DNA of 64,000 nt from positions 1,311,215 to 1,375,214 of the forward strand of contig NZ_LT607802.1 of assembly GCF_900090205.1 (NCBI RefSeq). The letters are read 5' to 3'. How positions within the stretch are numbered: position 1 is the stretch's first letter; every line of letters begins with the position of its first letter. Source of the stretch: Vogesella sp. LIG4 (GTDB lineage: Bacteria > Pseudomonadota > Gammaproteobacteria > Burkholderiales > Chromobacteriaceae). The notes beneath the pieces were generated by a model that worked only from the letters and a program-made list of their open reading frames with translations, was not told where the DNA came from and searched no databases. This document shows positions 42,505 to 53,040 of the stretch, in pieces. The position numbers and the translations under genes were made by a program.

Positions 42505-42977
42505 TGTGCTCCGGGGAGGTGTTTGAAAACCATCAGCGCCACCACCAGCACCATGGCACTGAAGGCGGGCACGCCGAGCCAGAACCACCAGCGGGCGTAC
42601 TGCCAGTACAGCGGCGGCAGGGCGGTGTGTTGCGCACAGCTGCTGGCGGCGATCTGCCGCATGCGGATCTGCAGCCACACCACCGGCAGCCAGCAGATGC
42701 CGGCCAGTGTGTACAGCGTCAGGGTGGCGGCAACCCACGGGGTGGTGAGCGGCAGGCCCAGCTGCTGCAGCATGTAGAGGCCGCTGGCCGGCTGGAAGAT
42801 CACGGTGGGGGTGGTGAACAGCCAGTCGGCCAGTACCACGTGGCGGTTGGTCACGGCGATGTGCGCGACATCGCCGCTGCGGTCGGCCATCCATTTGTAG
42901 AAGGCGCTGCCGAGGCCGGTGCCGAACAGCAGCACCATGCTGAGAATGTGCAGGGTTTTGATCAGTGCGTAGCTCAT
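42501..42977 (-). CDS. DUF2269 family membrane protein
   Basis: The 158 aa protein has four hydrophobic helices and the family start LIKTLHILSMVLLFGTGLGSAFYKWMADRS. VLADWLFTTPTVIFQPASGLYML is also typical. The function is unknown. It is coupled by four-base overlaps at both ends to the epimerase and the DUF4166 gene. Confidence 0.82.
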   Translation of the reverse strand: MSYALIKTLHILSMVLLFGTGLGSAFYKWMADRSGDVAHIAVTNRHVVLADWLFTTPTVIFQPASGLYMLQQLGLPLTTPWVAATLTLYTLAGICWLPVVWLQIRMRQIAASSCAQHTALPPLYWQYARWWFWLGVPAFSAMVLVVALMVFKHLPGAQ

Positions 42978-43837
42978 GAGCTTTCTCCTTGTGTAGCGGC
43001 GTGAAAGAACAGGCGCGGCGAGGGCGACAGCGGCGGGCGCCCCAGCAGCCGGGCAAGCGGCTCGGGGTTGGCCGCACGGCTGGCCAGCAGCATGCGCAGG
43101 TTGTCCGGCTGCAGTACCGGGTTGAGGTGGCGACCGACACGCAGCAGGGCCAGCAGCAATGCCGGCGGAATGGCCAGCACCGGCGCCGGCGCCTGCCCGC
43201 GTGCCGCGCGCATGGTCTGCAGCCAGTCGGCAAAGCTCAGCGGCTGCGGCCCCACCACGTCCACGCTCTGGCCGGCCACACCTTGCGCCAGTGCTTGTTG
43301 CACGGCGGCCACTACATCGCTGATGTGTACCGGCTGCACCAGCTGGCGGCCACCGTTCGGCAGTGGCAGCAGCGGCAGGCGCGCCAGCTGCATGAAGGCG
43401 GCGCTGCTGGCACTGCCCGGGCCGTAGACCAGCGAGGGGCGCAGCACCAGCCAGTCCAGCGGCAGGCTGCGCAGATGGCGGTCGGCGGCGAGCTTGCTCA
43501 GGTGGTAGGGGGTGAAGGCGCTGTCGTCGCAGCCCAGTGCCGAAATCTGGATCACCCGTGAAATACCGGCCTGCACGCAGGCATCGAACAGCGCGCAGGG
43601 GGCCTGCGTGTGCAGGGTGGCAAAGCGCTGCCCCGGCTGTTCGGCGATGATGCCCACAACGTTGATCACCACATCGGCACTCGCCAGATGGGGCAGCCAG
43701 TGCTGCGCGCTTTGCAGCTGGTTGACGTCGGTGCCGTGGCGGCGAGACAGCGGCTGCACGCGATGGCCGGCTGCCAGTAGGGCGGCACTCAGGTGGCGGC
43801 CGATGAAGCCGCTGGCGCCGGCAAGCACGATATTCAT
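42974..43837 (-). CDS. NAD(P)-dependent epimerase/SDR family protein
   Basis: The 287 aa Rossmann protein begins MNIVLAGASGFIGRHLSAALLAAGHRV. It contains SADVVINVVGIIAE, PYHLSKLAADRHLRSLPLDWLVLRPSLVYGPG, and a C-terminal segment like that of the complex I NDUFA9-type atypical SDRs. A YxxxK-type catalytic pair is visible as YHLSK. The substrate is unknown. It is coupled to its neighbours by four-base ATGA overlaps. Confidence 0.85.
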   Translation of the reverse strand: MNIVLAGASGFIGRHLSAALLAAGHRVQPLSRRHGTDVNQLQSAQHWLPHLASADVVINVVGIIAEQPGQRFATLHTQAPCALFDACVQAGISRVIQISALGCDDSAFTPYHLSKLAADRHLRSLPLDWLVLRPSLVYGPGSASSAAFMQLARLPLLPLPNGGRQLVQPVHISDVVAAVQQALAQGVAGQSVDVVGPQPLSFADWLQTMRAARGQAPAPVLAIPPALLLALLRVGRHLNPVLQPDNLRMLLASRAANPEPLARLLGRPPLSPSPRLFFHAATQGESS

Positions 43838-44196
43838 TGCTGTGCCTCCGGCGTGGCGGCCGGGGAAGCGGCCGGCGGCTGGGGAATGAAGCGGCCCAGG
43901 CGTGTGCCTATGCTGCGCAGACCCAGAAGCAAGCCGGCCAGGGTGGCGATCAGCACCAGGTGCAGGCTGTTCAGTGGGGCGACACCGGTGGTGAACAGAC
44001 TGACCAGCAGCGTCAGCAGCAGCGGGGCGATGGTCAGCATCACGCGGGTGTAGCTCAGCCAGAAGGCGGCGGCGTGTTCGCTGGGGCACAGCCGGGACAG
44101 CAGGTTGTGCAGCGGTGTGGACAGTGCGCGTAGTACGGCCACGCTGGCGATGAGGCTGATCAGCGCGGCAAGCAGTAGCTGGAGGTAGGCATTCAT
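43834..44196 (-). CDS. Small membrane protein of unknown function
   Basis: The 120 aa product has three or four hydrophobic segments (LLLAALISLIASVAVL, MLTIAPLLLTLLVSLF, LNSLHLVLIATLAGLLLGL) and an Ala/Pro-rich tail (PPAASPAATPEAQQ). I do not recognise the family. It opens a coupled operon with the epimerase, DUF2269 and DUF4166 genes, 121 bp downstream of the AraC-type regulator on the same strand. Confidence 0.65.
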   Translation of the reverse strand: MNAYLQLLLAALISLIASVAVLRALSTPLHNLLSRLCPSEHAAAFWLSYTRVMLTIAPLLLTLLVSLFTTGVAPLNSLHLVLIATLAGLLLGLRSIGTRLGRFIPQPPAASPAATPEAQQ

Positions 44197-44271
44197 GGCG
44201 ATCTCCCGGTGAAGTGTGGAGATCCCAGTTTCGTGTCTCAGCGCAGGGTAAACCTCCGCTTTGGCCGGATA

Positions 44272-44306
44272 GGAGCAATTTATTGCTCCGGAAAGATCAT
44301 TCCGGA
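44272..44306. promoter_or_regulatory. Nested inverted repeats between the membrane AraC gene and its operon
   Basis: ggagcaat/attgctcc (44272-44289, 8 bp arms, 2-base loop) shares its TCC with a second dyad, tccggaa/ttccgga (44287-44293 and 44300-44306). The two hairpins are mutually exclusive in RNA. No T-run follows, so an operator or attenuator is more likely than a terminator. Confidence 0.45.
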
Positions 44307-44316
44307 GAAAAAACCA

Positions 44317-45345
44317 TCAGTTTGCCGGCGCTGCCGGTTGCCCCTGGTGCAGCTTGCGATACTGCCCGGGCGTGGTGCCGGCGATTTCGCGGAAGGCTTC
44401 GTAAAAATTGGACTGCGAAGTGAAGCCCACGCTCAGGCCGACAGACAGCACCGAGGCGCCGGGTTCCTCGCACAGCATGCGCTGCGCAGCGGCGACGCGC
44501 TGCTCGCGCAGGTAGCGGGCAAAGCCTTTGCCTAGGCAGCTGTTGAGCAGCTCGGACAGCTGGTGGCTGCTCAGGCTCATGGCCTCGGCGAGGCCGGCCA
44601 GACTCAGCTCGGCGTCCAGGTACAGCTGCTGCGTTTGCATCAGCGCTGCCAGCCGTGCCAGCGCGGCATCGCAGTCCACATTGCCCAGCGTGGTGTTGCT
44701 ATAGGCGGTGTGCACCGTGGCATTGACCTCTTCTTCCAGCTGCGGGCGCATGGCCAGGGTCAGCTGTACCAGCAGAAAGGCAAGGCCGATGGCTATGGCG
44801 TACAGGCTGTAGAACAGCTTGCCGGGCAGCGTGGTCTGTAGCAGCCCCAGCAGCGAGACGCCGCTGGCGATGGCGAATACCGCGCCAAGCAGCAGCATCT
44901 CGCGGTGGAAGTTTTCCCGCTCCTGGCGCAGCGGGTACAGCACGCGCAGCAGCCACAGCAGGTAGCCGGCACCAATGCTGAAGGCCAGCGGCAGCGCGAA
45001 GCCCGGCGGCACCCATACGCTCAGCAATACCGGCAGACCGTGCAGCAGCAGTGCCGGATGCGCGTTGTTTGCCTCCGGCTGCAGCAGCGGGCGGCTGAAC
45101 AGGTAAAACGCCGGTGCCACCAGGTACAGGGTGACAAAGTAGGGCCGCTGCAGTACCCAGGGCAGGTCCAGATACAGCCAGGCAAAGTGGCACAGCTGCA
45201 GCGCCGCCAGTGCCAGCAGCAGAATCTGCCCGGCAAGGCCGGCCAGCGGCGTGCTGTACCGGCGGAAATGGCCCAGGCCCAGGGCCAGGGCGCAGAACAG
45301 GGAATAACCGGTAAACAGGATGGCCAGGGTGGCGATGGTTTGCAT
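44317..45345 (-). CDS. AraC-family regulator with N-terminal membrane domain
   Basis: The 342 aa protein has seven hydrophobic segments in its first 210 residues and a C-terminal AraC double helix-turn-helix ([71 protein letters not shown]). Such membrane-anchored AraC proteins often regulate a neighbouring operon. Here the four-gene operon starting at 44196 is the obvious candidate. The start is [10 protein letters not shown]. Confidence 0.82.
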   Translation of the reverse strand: MQTIATLAILFTGYSLFCALALGLGHFRRYSTPLAGLAGQILLLALAALQLCHFAWLYLDLPWVLQRPYFVTLYLVAPAFYLFSRPLLQPEANNAHPALLLHGLPVLLSVWVPPGFALPLAFSIGAGYLLWLLRVLYPLRQERENFHREMLLLGAVFAIASGVSLLGLLQTTLPGKLFYSLYAIAIGLAFLLVQLTLAMRPQLEEEVNATVHTAYSNTTLGNVDCDAALARLAALMQTQQLYLDAELSLAGLAEAMSLSSHQLSELLNSCLGKGFARYLREQRVAAAQRMLCEEPGASVLSVGLSVGFTSQSNFYEAFREIAGTTPGQYRKLHQGQPAAPAN

Positions 45346-45526
45346 GGGCGGACAGGTGAAAACGGGTGCCCGGAAATATGTCGGAATCATGGTTGCGGGT
45401 CAATTCCGCCAGTGCACGCGGCGAGCGGCCGCCAGCTGCTGTCGCACATGCGGCCAACCTTTCCCCTTGTCGCCGCTACCCGCTACAATCAACGTCATTT
45501 TGCAGCATTTCCAAGGAACCCCGCCC

Positions 45527-47233
45527 ATGCGCGCCTCGCAGTTTTTCATTTCCACCCTGAAAGAAGCCCCCGCCGATGCCGACATCGTCAGCCAGAAGCT
45601 GATGCTGCGCGCCGGTTTCATCCGTAAAGTTGCCGCCGGTGTCTACAACTGGATGCCGATGGGCCTGCGCTCGCTGCGCAAGGTGGAGAACATCGTGCGC
45701 GAGGAAATGAACCGCGCCGGCGCCATCGAGATCGTGATGCCGGTGGTGCAGCCGGCCGGCCTGTGGCAGGAAACCGGTCGTTTCGACGGCATGGGTGACG
45801 AGCTGCTGCGCTTCAAGGACCGCCACGAGCGTGATTTCGTGATCCAGCCGACTTCCGAGGAAGTGGTGACCGACATCGCCCGCAACGAGCTGCGCAGCTA
45901 CCGTGCGCTGCCGAAGAACTTCTACCAGATCCAGACCAAGTTCCGCGACGAGCGCCGCCCGCGTTTCGGCGTGATGCGCGGCCGCGAGTTCACCATGAAG
46001 GATGCCTACTCCTTCGACCGCAGCGCGGATGATGCCGGCAAGAGCTACGACAATATGTACGCCGCCTACTGCCGCATTTTCGACCGCTTGGGCCTGACCT
46101 ACCGCGCGGTGGCGGCCGATACCGGCGCCATCGGCGGCGACCGCTCGCATGAATTCCAGGTGATTGCCGAAACCGGCGAAGACGCCATCGTGTACTGCCC
46201 GAATTCCGACTATGCGGCCAACATCGAGCTGGCCGAGGCGGTAGCCCCGGCCGGCGAGCGCGCCGCCGCCGGCGAGGCGCTGACCAAGGTGCACACCCCG
46301 GGCGTGAAGACCATTGCCGACCTGGTGCGCTTCCTGAACATCGACATCAAGGCCACGGTGAAGGCGCTGGTGGTGGAAGGCGAAGAGGGCGACGCGGTGC
46401 TGATGATGGTGCGCGGCGACCATGAGCTGAACGAGGTGAAGGCGGAGAAGATCGCCGGCATCAAGAAGCCGCTGACCATGGCCACCCCGGCGCTGATCAA
46501 CAAGGCCTTCGGCGCCAACCCCGGCTCGCTGGGCCCGGTGGGCTTCAAGGGCCGCATCATAGCCGACCGCACCGTGGCCAAGATGGCCGACTTCGTGATC
46601 GGCGCCAACGAGGATGATCAGCACTACACCGGCGCCAACTTCGTGCGCGACTGCGTGGAGCCGGAAGTGGCCGACCTGCGCAATGTGGTGGTGGGCGATG
46701 CTTCCCCGGACGGCAAGGGCACGCTGGATATCCAGCGCGGTATCGAGGTGGGCCATGTGTTCTACCTGGGCACCAAGTACTCCAAGGCCATGGATGCCAC
46801 CTTCCTGGATGAAGACGGCAAGCCCAAGCACTTCGAGATGGGCTGCTACGGCATCGGCGTTACCCGCATCCTGGGCGCCGCCATCGAGCAGAACTTCGAC
46901 GACAAGGGCATGATCTGGCCGGACAGCATCGCGCCGTTCAGCGTGGTGATCTGCCCGGTGGGCTACGACCGCTCCGAAGCGGTGAAGGCCGCCGCCGACC
47001 AGCTGTACGGCGAGCTGCAGGCCAAGGGCGTGGACGTGATCATCGACGACCGTGGCGAGCGCCCGGGTGCGATGTTCGCCGACTGGGAGCTGATCGGCGC
47101 GCCGCACCGCGTCACCATCGGCGACCGTGGCCTGAAGGAAGGCAAGCTGGAATACCAGCACCGCCGCGACAGCGAAGCCACCGCGGTGGCGCCGGCCGAT
47201 ATTCTGGCCCACCTGCTGGCCAAACTGGGCTAA
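45527..47233 (+). CDS. proS: Prolyl-tRNA synthetase
   Basis: The 568 aa bacterial-type class II synthetase charges tRNA-Pro. Motif 1-2 blocks are visible ([54 protein letters not shown]). An editing (INS) domain lies at about 225-400, and motif 3 is [18 protein letters not shown]. The start [13 protein letters not shown] follows caagga; the longer in-frame reading to 45320 is antisense to the AraC gene and not family-like. One 10-mer lies in the upstream gap (45449-45458) and one inside the gene. Confidence 0.97.
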   Translation: MRASQFFISTLKEAPADADIVSQKLMLRAGFIRKVAAGVYNWMPMGLRSLRKVENIVREEMNRAGAIEIVMPVVQPAGLWQETGRFDGMGDELLRFKDRHERDFVIQPTSEEVVTDIARNELRSYRALPKNFYQIQTKFRDERRPRFGVMRGREFTMKDAYSFDRSADDAGKSYDNMYAAYCRIFDRLGLTYRAVAADTGAIGGDRSHEFQVIAETGEDAIVYCPNSDYAANIELAEAVAPAGERAAAGEALTKVHTPGVKTIADLVRFLNIDIKATVKALVVEGEEGDAVLMMVRGDHELNEVKAEKIAGIKKPLTMATPALINKAFGANPGSLGPVGFKGRIIADRTVAKMADFVIGANEDDQHYTGANFVRDCVEPEVADLRNVVVGDASPDGKGTLDIQRGIEVGHVFYLGTKYSKAMDATFLDEDGKPKHFEMGCYGIGVTRILGAAIEQNFDDKGMIWPDSIAPFSVVICPVGYDRSEAVKAAADQLYGELQAKGVDVIIDDRGERPGAMFADWELIGAPHRVTIGDRGLKEGKLEYQHRRDSEATAVAPADILAHLLAKLG

Positions 47234-47297
47234 ACCGAAGGGTGGGCCAAGGCCGTCAGGCCATGCCCGCCCTACGTTCAGACAAGGTTGCCCCGTA

Positions 47298-47921
47298 ATG
47301 CGCGCTCCGCTGCTTGCCCTTCTCTCCGTTGCCCTGCTCGCCGCCACCCCGGTGTGGGCGGGTGCGCAGCGCGAAGAGGCGCTTGCGGCCAACGTGGCCT
47401 CGGCGATGTCGCGCAGCGTGTCGGATGTGAACGCGCCGCGGCTGGTGTTCGAGGATGTCCGCGAAGGCCCGCTGTGGCTGGCGGAGATGTCGCGCCGGCT
47501 GCAATCGCGCATCCCGGACCAGTGGATGCGCGAGCGGCTGCTGACCGCGGTGCAGTACGAGGCCACCCGCGCCGGGCTGGACCCGCAGCTGGTGCTGGGG
47601 CTGATCCAGGTGGAAAGCGGCTTCAACAAGTACGCCATTTCGCCGGTGGGCGCGCGCGGGCTGATGCAGGTGATGCCGTTCTGGGTGCGCAGCATCGGCG
47701 CGCCCGGCCACAATCTGTTCGACCTCACCACCAACCTGCGCTACGGCTGCACCATTCTGCGCCATTACATCAATATGGAAGGCGGCAACCTGTTCCGCGC
47801 GCTGGGCCGCTATAACGGCAGCCTGGGGCAGCCCGATTACCCCAACCTGGTGGTGGGGGCGTGGAAGCAGCGCTGGCAGTGGGCCGCGCCGCGGGCGGAC
47901 AAGTTGGCCGCATTGCCCTAG
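47298..47921 (+). CDS. Lytic transglycosylase (SLT domain)
   Basis: The 207 aa secreted enzyme has a signal peptide (MRAPLLALLSVALLAATPVWA). An SLT domain follows with the catalytic Glu in LVLGLIQVESGFNKYAISPVGARGLMQVMPFW and the later LRYGCTILRHYINMEGGNLFRALGRYNGS. It cleaves the glycan strand to 1,6-anhydromuropeptides in the periplasm, the kind of product AmpD later processes. A shared bidirectional terminator follows. Confidence 0.9.
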   Translation: MRAPLLALLSVALLAATPVWAGAQREEALAANVASAMSRSVSDVNAPRLVFEDVREGPLWLAEMSRRLQSRIPDQWMRERLLTAVQYEATRAGLDPQLVLGLIQVESGFNKYAISPVGARGLMQVMPFWVRSIGAPGHNLFDLTTNLRYGCTILRHYINMEGGNLFRALGRYNGSLGQPDYPNLVVGAWKQRWQWAAPRADKLAALP

Positions 47922-47940
47922 CCGGTTTGCGCCGGAATAC

Positions 47941-47973
47941 AAAAAGCCCTTGTGCATTGCGCAAGGGCTTTTT
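47941..47973. terminator. Bidirectional terminator between convergent genes
   Basis: aaaaagcccttg (47941-47952) and caagggcttttt (47962-47973) form a 12 bp stem with A and T tracts, so it works on both strands for the transglycosylase and RDD genes. Confidence 0.9.
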
Positions 47974-47991
47974 CATTTGCGGCGAAGGCGC

Positions 47992-48504
47992 TTAGCTGCG
48001 CTCGCCCCTGGGGGCGACGATCTGGCGGGTGCCGGCCAGGCGGTCGTGCAGGAACTGGCGGTCCGGGTCAGTGAACGGCCACAGCAGCGGCAGCAGCCAC
48101 CACGACATGGCGATCCACATCGCGGCGCGGGTTTCGCCGCTGGCACGCTGCCAGGCCAGGAAGGAGATGATGGGCACGCCGACGAACAGCATCAGCGCCA
48201 CCACGAAGCGCACCGCGGCATGCGGCCAACCCAGCGGGCCGTCATCGCGCGTTACCAGCTTGATGCGCCAGGTTTTCATTGCCGGCGTCTGGCCGCTTTT
48301 CACCCAGCAATAGCCGAAATAGCCGTACAGCACCGCAGCCATGGTCAATTTGTATAGCCATTCCAGCGGCAGTGCGTGATTGCCCCAGGTCAGCAAGGGG
48401 GTGAACACCGCGGCAACGGTGAACACGATGGCTGCCAGCAGCAGCAATTCATAGCAGAGGGAAGCAAAGCGGCGCGGAAGGCCGGGAGTGGCTGCGGATG
48501 TCAT
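47992..48504 (-). CDS. RDD family membrane protein
   Basis: The 170 aa protein has an RDD core: PRRFASLCYELLLLAAIVF (the R-x-x-A opening), GQTPAMKTWRIKLVTRDDGPLGWPHAAVRF, and DPDRQFLHDRLAGTRQIV. It has three hydrophobic helices. Some RDD proteins are proposed Na+/H+ exchangers, but most have unknown function. It is single and convergent with the transglycosylase. Confidence 0.87.
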   Translation of the reverse strand: MTSAATPGLPRRFASLCYELLLLAAIVFTVAAVFTPLLTWGNHALPLEWLYKLTMAAVLYGYFGYCWVKSGQTPAMKTWRIKLVTRDDGPLGWPHAAVRFVVALMLFVGVPIISFLAWQRASGETRAAMWIAMSWWLLPLLWPFTDPDRQFLHDRLAGTRQIVAPRGERS

Positions 48505-48646
48505 GAAATGGGGTGTCGTTATCGAATAGCCTGGCCGCCAGTGCGGTCAATACGGCATGTTATCAAAGCGGCCCCGCCCCGCCTACCCCCGAAAAGTGGC
48601 TGTTTTTGCAAGTTTTTGCCGCTTTTTTGCACCTGCACAAAAGCGC

Positions 48647-48675
48647 TTGACCGTGCTTTCTGGCTTGGGTTAAGT
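48647..48675 (+). promoter_or_regulatory. Possible promoter of the ilv operon
   Basis: TTGACC (48647-48652), 17-base spacer, TTAAGT (48670-48675), 46 bp before ilvI. The -35 is good and the -10 weak. No leader peptide rich in Ile/Val/Leu codons is visible between it and ilvI. Confidence 0.4.
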
Positions 48676-48721
48676 TCATTCATCACGGGACAAAAATAAC
48701 CTGAAATACAAAGAGGCAAAA

Positions 48722-50488
48722 ATGCAGATATCGGGCGCGGAGATCGTAGTTCGCAGCCTGCAGGAAGAAGGAGTCGAATTCGTATTCGGCTACCCCGGCG
48801 GCGCGGTACTCGAAATATATGACGCAATTTTCCGTCAGCAACAGTTCAAGCATGTACTGGTCCGCCACGAGCAGGCCGCGGTGCATGCCGCTGATGCTTA
48901 CTCGCGTTCCAGCGACAAGGTCGGCGTGGCTCTGGTCACTTCCGGCCCGGGCGCAACCAACGCGGTCACCGGCATCGCCACTGCTTATATGGATTCCATC
49001 CCGATGGTGGTGATTTCCGGCCAGGTGCCGACACCCGCCATCGGTCTGGACGCCTTCCAGGAAGTGGACATGGTGGGTATTACCCGCCCGTGCGTGAAGC
49101 ACAACTTCCTGGTGAAGGACATCAACGAACTGGCGGCCACCATCAAGAAGGCGTTCTACATCGCCAAAACCGGCCGTCCCGGCCCGGTGGTGGTGGATGT
49201 GCCCAAGGATGTGACCCAGGCCAAGGCCGAGTTCCACTACCCGGAAAGCGTGAGCATCCGCTCCTACGTGCCGGTTACCCGTGGTCACCCGGGCCAGATC
49301 AAGAAAGCCGTCAACCTGCTGGCCGAAGCCAAGCGCCCGTATATCTACGTGGGCGGTGGTGCAGTGCAGGGCAATGCCGCCGCTGAAGTCACCGAGCTGG
49401 TGAAGATGCTGGGTGTGCCGTGTACCAACACCCTGATGGGCCTGGGCGCCTATCCGGGACAGGATCAGCAGTTCCTCGGCATGCTGGGCATGCATGGCAC
49501 CTACGAAGCCAATATGGCCATGCAGTACTGCGATGTGCTGATCGCCGTGGGCGCGCGTTTCGACGACCGCGTCATCAGCATCCCGTCGCACTTCCTGTCG
49601 CAGCCGAAGAAGATCGTGCACATCGACGTGGACCCGTCCTCCATCGCCAAGCGCGTGAAGGTGGATGTGCCCATCGTTGGTGACGTGAAGCATGTGCTGC
49701 GCGACATGATCGACCTGTTCAAGCAGAGCGGCCTGAAGACCAACGAGCAGCACCTGGCCGGCTGGTGGAAGCAGATCGAGCAATGGCGCAGCTACAACAG
49801 CCTGCTGTACACCCCGTCCACCGAGCTGATCAAGCCGCAGTACGTGGTGCAGAAGCTGTACGAGATCACCGGCGGCGATGCCATCATCACCTCCGACGTG
49901 GGTCAGCACCAGATGTGGGCGGCGCAGTACTACCCGTTCAAGCGCCCCAAGCAGTGGCTGAACTCCGGCGGCCTCGGCACCATGGGTTTCGGCCTGCCTG
50001 CCGCCATCGGCGCACAGCTGGCCAACCCGGACGCGCAGGTGGCCTGTATCACCGGCGAAGGCTCCATCCAGATGAATATCCAGGAGCTGTCCACCGCCAA
50101 GCAGTACCACACCCCGGTGAAGGTGGTGGCGCTCAACAACCGCTACCTGGGCATGGTGCGCCAGTGGCAGGAGTTCTTCTACGGCACCCGCTACTCCGAG
50201 TCCTATATGGACGCGCTGCCGGATTTCGTGAAGATCGCCGAAGCCTACGGCCACATCGGCATCAAGGTGGAAAACCCGGCCGATGTAGAGCCGGTGTTGC
50301 GTGAAGCCTTCAGCCCGGCACTGAAGGAACGTCTGGTCTTCCTGGACTTCCGTACCGACCAGTCCGAGAACGTGTTCCCGATGATCCAGAACGGCAAGGG
50401 CCTGGACCAGATGGACTTGCCGCCGCACATGCGCGAGCTGCAGATCGCTCCGTTCGAGAACAACCGTGACTACGGCAACATGTGCTGA
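48722..50488 (+). CDS. ilvI: Acetolactate synthase, large subunit
   Basis: The 588 aa thiamin-diphosphate enzyme makes acetolactate or acetohydroxybutyrate for branched-chain amino acids. Glu50 in VRHEQAAVHAADAY activates ThDP, VTSGPGATNAVTGIATAYMDSIPMVVISGQV lies at the active site, and GEGSIQMNIQELSTA is the ThDP-Mg motif. The FAD-region block DVLIAVGARFDDRV marks the biosynthetic (AHAS) rather than catabolic form. It is 9 bp before ilvH and in operon with ilvC. Confidence 0.96.
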   Translation: MQISGAEIVVRSLQEEGVEFVFGYPGGAVLEIYDAIFRQQQFKHVLVRHEQAAVHAADAYSRSSDKVGVALVTSGPGATNAVTGIATAYMDSIPMVVISGQVPTPAIGLDAFQEVDMVGITRPCVKHNFLVKDINELAATIKKAFYIAKTGRPGPVVVDVPKDVTQAKAEFHYPESVSIRSYVPVTRGHPGQIKKAVNLLAEAKRPYIYVGGGAVQGNAAAEVTELVKMLGVPCTNTLMGLGAYPGQDQQFLGMLGMHGTYEANMAMQYCDVLIAVGARFDDRVISIPSHFLSQPKKIVHIDVDPSSIAKRVKVDVPIVGDVKHVLRDMIDLFKQSGLKTNEQHLAGWWKQIEQWRSYNSLLYTPSTELIKPQYVVQKLYEITGGDAIITSDVGQHQMWAAQYYPFKRPKQWLNSGGLGTMGFGLPAAIGAQLANPDAQVACITGEGSIQMNIQELSTAKQYHTPVKVVALNNRYLGMVRQWQEFFYGTRYSESYMDALPDFVKIAEAYGHIGIKVENPADVEPVLREAFSPALKERLVFLDFRTDQSENVFPMIQNGKGLDQMDLPPHMRELQIAPFENNRDYGNMC

Positions 50489-50497
50489 GGCGTAAGA

Positions 50498-50989
50498 ATG
50501 CGACACATCCTTTCTATTCTTTTGGAAAACGAAGCGGGCGCACTCTCGCGAGTAGTAGGACTTTTTTCCGCCCGCGCATACAATATCGATTCGCTAACGG
50601 TGTCGACCACCGAAGACCCGACACTGTCGCGGATGACTATCGTCACCCATGGGTCCGACGAAGTCATCGAACAGATCACCAAGCAGCTCAACAAGCTGAT
50701 CGAGGTGGTCAAGGTGATTGACCTCAACGAGTCCGACCATATCGAACGCGAGATGATGTTGATCAAGGTCCGTGCCACCGGCAAGGATCGTGAAGAAATG
50801 AAGCGCATGGCGGATATCTTCCGCGGTCGCATCATCGACGTGACGGAAAAGACCTACACCATCGAGCTCACTGGTACCAGCGAAAAGCTCAACGCCTTTA
50901 TCGAGGCGATCGACCGTTCAGTGATCCTGGAAACGGTGCGTACCGGTGCATCCGGCATTGGTCGCGGCGAACGTATTTTGAAGATCTGA
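50498..50989 (+). CDS. ilvH: Acetolactate synthase, regulatory small subunit
   Basis: The 163 aa protein has an N-terminal ACT domain (MRHILSILLENEAGALSRVVGLFSARAYNIDSLTV), followed by the C-terminal domain ending RTGASGIGRGERILKI. It binds valine for feedback inhibition and activates the large subunit. It lies 9 bp after ilvI and 48 bp before ilvC. Confidence 0.96.
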   Translation: MRHILSILLENEAGALSRVVGLFSARAYNIDSLTVSTTEDPTLSRMTIVTHGSDEVIEQITKQLNKLIEVVKVIDLNESDHIEREMMLIKVRATGKDREEMKRMADIFRGRIIDVTEKTYTIELTGTSEKLNAFIEAIDRSVILETVRTGASGIGRGERILKI

Positions 50990-51028
50990 AATCACCAGGG
51001 CGGCTACCCGCTGCCCGAGAACAACTAG

Positions 51029-52054
<1,026 letters not shown>

Positions 52055-52075
52055 TCTTGGTCTGTTGCAGCTAAC

Positions 52076-52100
52076 AAAGCCGGACTTTGTCCGGCTTTTT
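52076..52100 (+). terminator. Terminator of the ilv operon
   Basis: Stem aaagccgga/tccggcttt followed by tttgcatttt. Confidence 0.85.
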
Positions 52101-52226
52101 GCATTTTCGGCGGCCGTGGTGGCTTTTGTCGTGCCGGCTGCCGTTTTAGAATGAACGGCTGTATGCGGCCAACCTTAGGCCGCGCGCCATCAACCTGTAG
52201 CCAACAATAACGACAAGGGCGAGCCC

Positions 52227-52985
52227 ATGCATATCGATCCGGCCCCGAACAAGCTGTCCCTGCGCCGCCAGGGCATCTACCTGCTGCCCAACTCCTTTAC
52301 TCTGGCCGCGCTGTTTGCCGGTTTCTACGCCATTGTGCAGGCGATGAACCTGCACTTCGAGCATGCCGCGGTGGCGATCTTCATCGCCATGATCCTGGAT
52401 GGCATGGATGGCCGTGTGGCGCGGCTTACTCACAGCCAGAGTGCCTTTGGCGCCGAATTCGATAGCCTTTCCGATATGGTGAGCTTTGGCGTGGCGCCGG
52501 CGCTGGTGGCCTACGAGTGGATGCTGAAGGACCTGGGCAAGCTGGGCTGGATGGTGGCCTTCATTCATTGTGCCGGCGCTGCGCTGCGCCTGGCGCGTTT
52601 CAATACCATGATCGGCTCCACCGACAAGCGCTGGTTCATCGGCCTGCCCAGCCCGGCTGCGGCGGCACTGGTCGCCGGCCTAGTGTGGATCTGTCATGCC
52701 TACGGCTACAACGACCTGCCGGGGCTGAAATGGGTGGCGCTGGGCTTTACCGCCTTCTCCGGCATCACCATGGTGACCAATGTGAAGTTCTGGAGCTTCA
52801 AGGAGATCCACCTGCGCCGCCGTGTGCCGTTCGTGATGCTGCTGGCACTGGTGCTGGTGCTGCTGCTGCTGATGTCGGAGCCGCCGTTGGTGCTGTTCGG
52901 ATTCTTTGTCTGCTATGCGCTGTCCGGCTATGTGATGGCGGTGCTGGGCATGGGCAAAAAGACCGCGCCGCAGGCTGTCGAATAA
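52227..52985 (+). CDS. pssA: CDP-diacylglycerol-serine O-phosphatidyltransferase
   Basis: The 252 aa membrane enzyme makes phosphatidylserine for phosphatidylethanolamine. The CDP-alcohol phosphotransferase motif D-G-x2-A-R-x8-G-x3-D-x3-D is seen as DGRVARLTHSQSAFGAEFDSLSD, preceded by LDGM. About seven hydrophobic helices are present. The N-terminus (RRQGIYLLPNSFTLAALFAGFYAI) is typical of the type II (pssA) proteins. Its location between ilvC and leuA is a recurrent betaproteobacterial arrangement. A 10-mer copy is at 52164-52173. Confidence 0.94.
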   Translation: MHIDPAPNKLSLRRQGIYLLPNSFTLAALFAGFYAIVQAMNLHFEHAAVAIFIAMILDGMDGRVARLTHSQSAFGAEFDSLSDMVSFGVAPALVAYEWMLKDLGKLGWMVAFIHCAGAALRLARFNTMIGSTDKRWFIGLPSPAAAALVAGLVWICHAYGYNDLPGLKWVALGFTAFSGITMVTNVKFWSFKEIHLRRRVPFVMLLALVLVLLLLMSEPPLVLFGFFVCYALSGYVMAVLGMGKKTAPQAVE

Positions 52986-53010
52986 GCCCTCTGGGCGGAT
53001 GGCTGGCGAC

Positions 53011-53040
53011 AAAGGCACCTTGGGGTGCCTTTTGTTTTGT
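53011..53040 (+). terminator. Terminator of pssA
   Basis: Stem aaaggcacc/ggtgccttt with a TTGG loop, followed by tgttttgt. Confidence 0.85.

Noticed and set aside
47238..47280. A terminator between proS and the transglycosylase gene
   Set aside because: gggtgggcc/gcccgccct pairing is weak and lacks a T-run; it looks like a remnant of the 83 bp hairpin repeat family.
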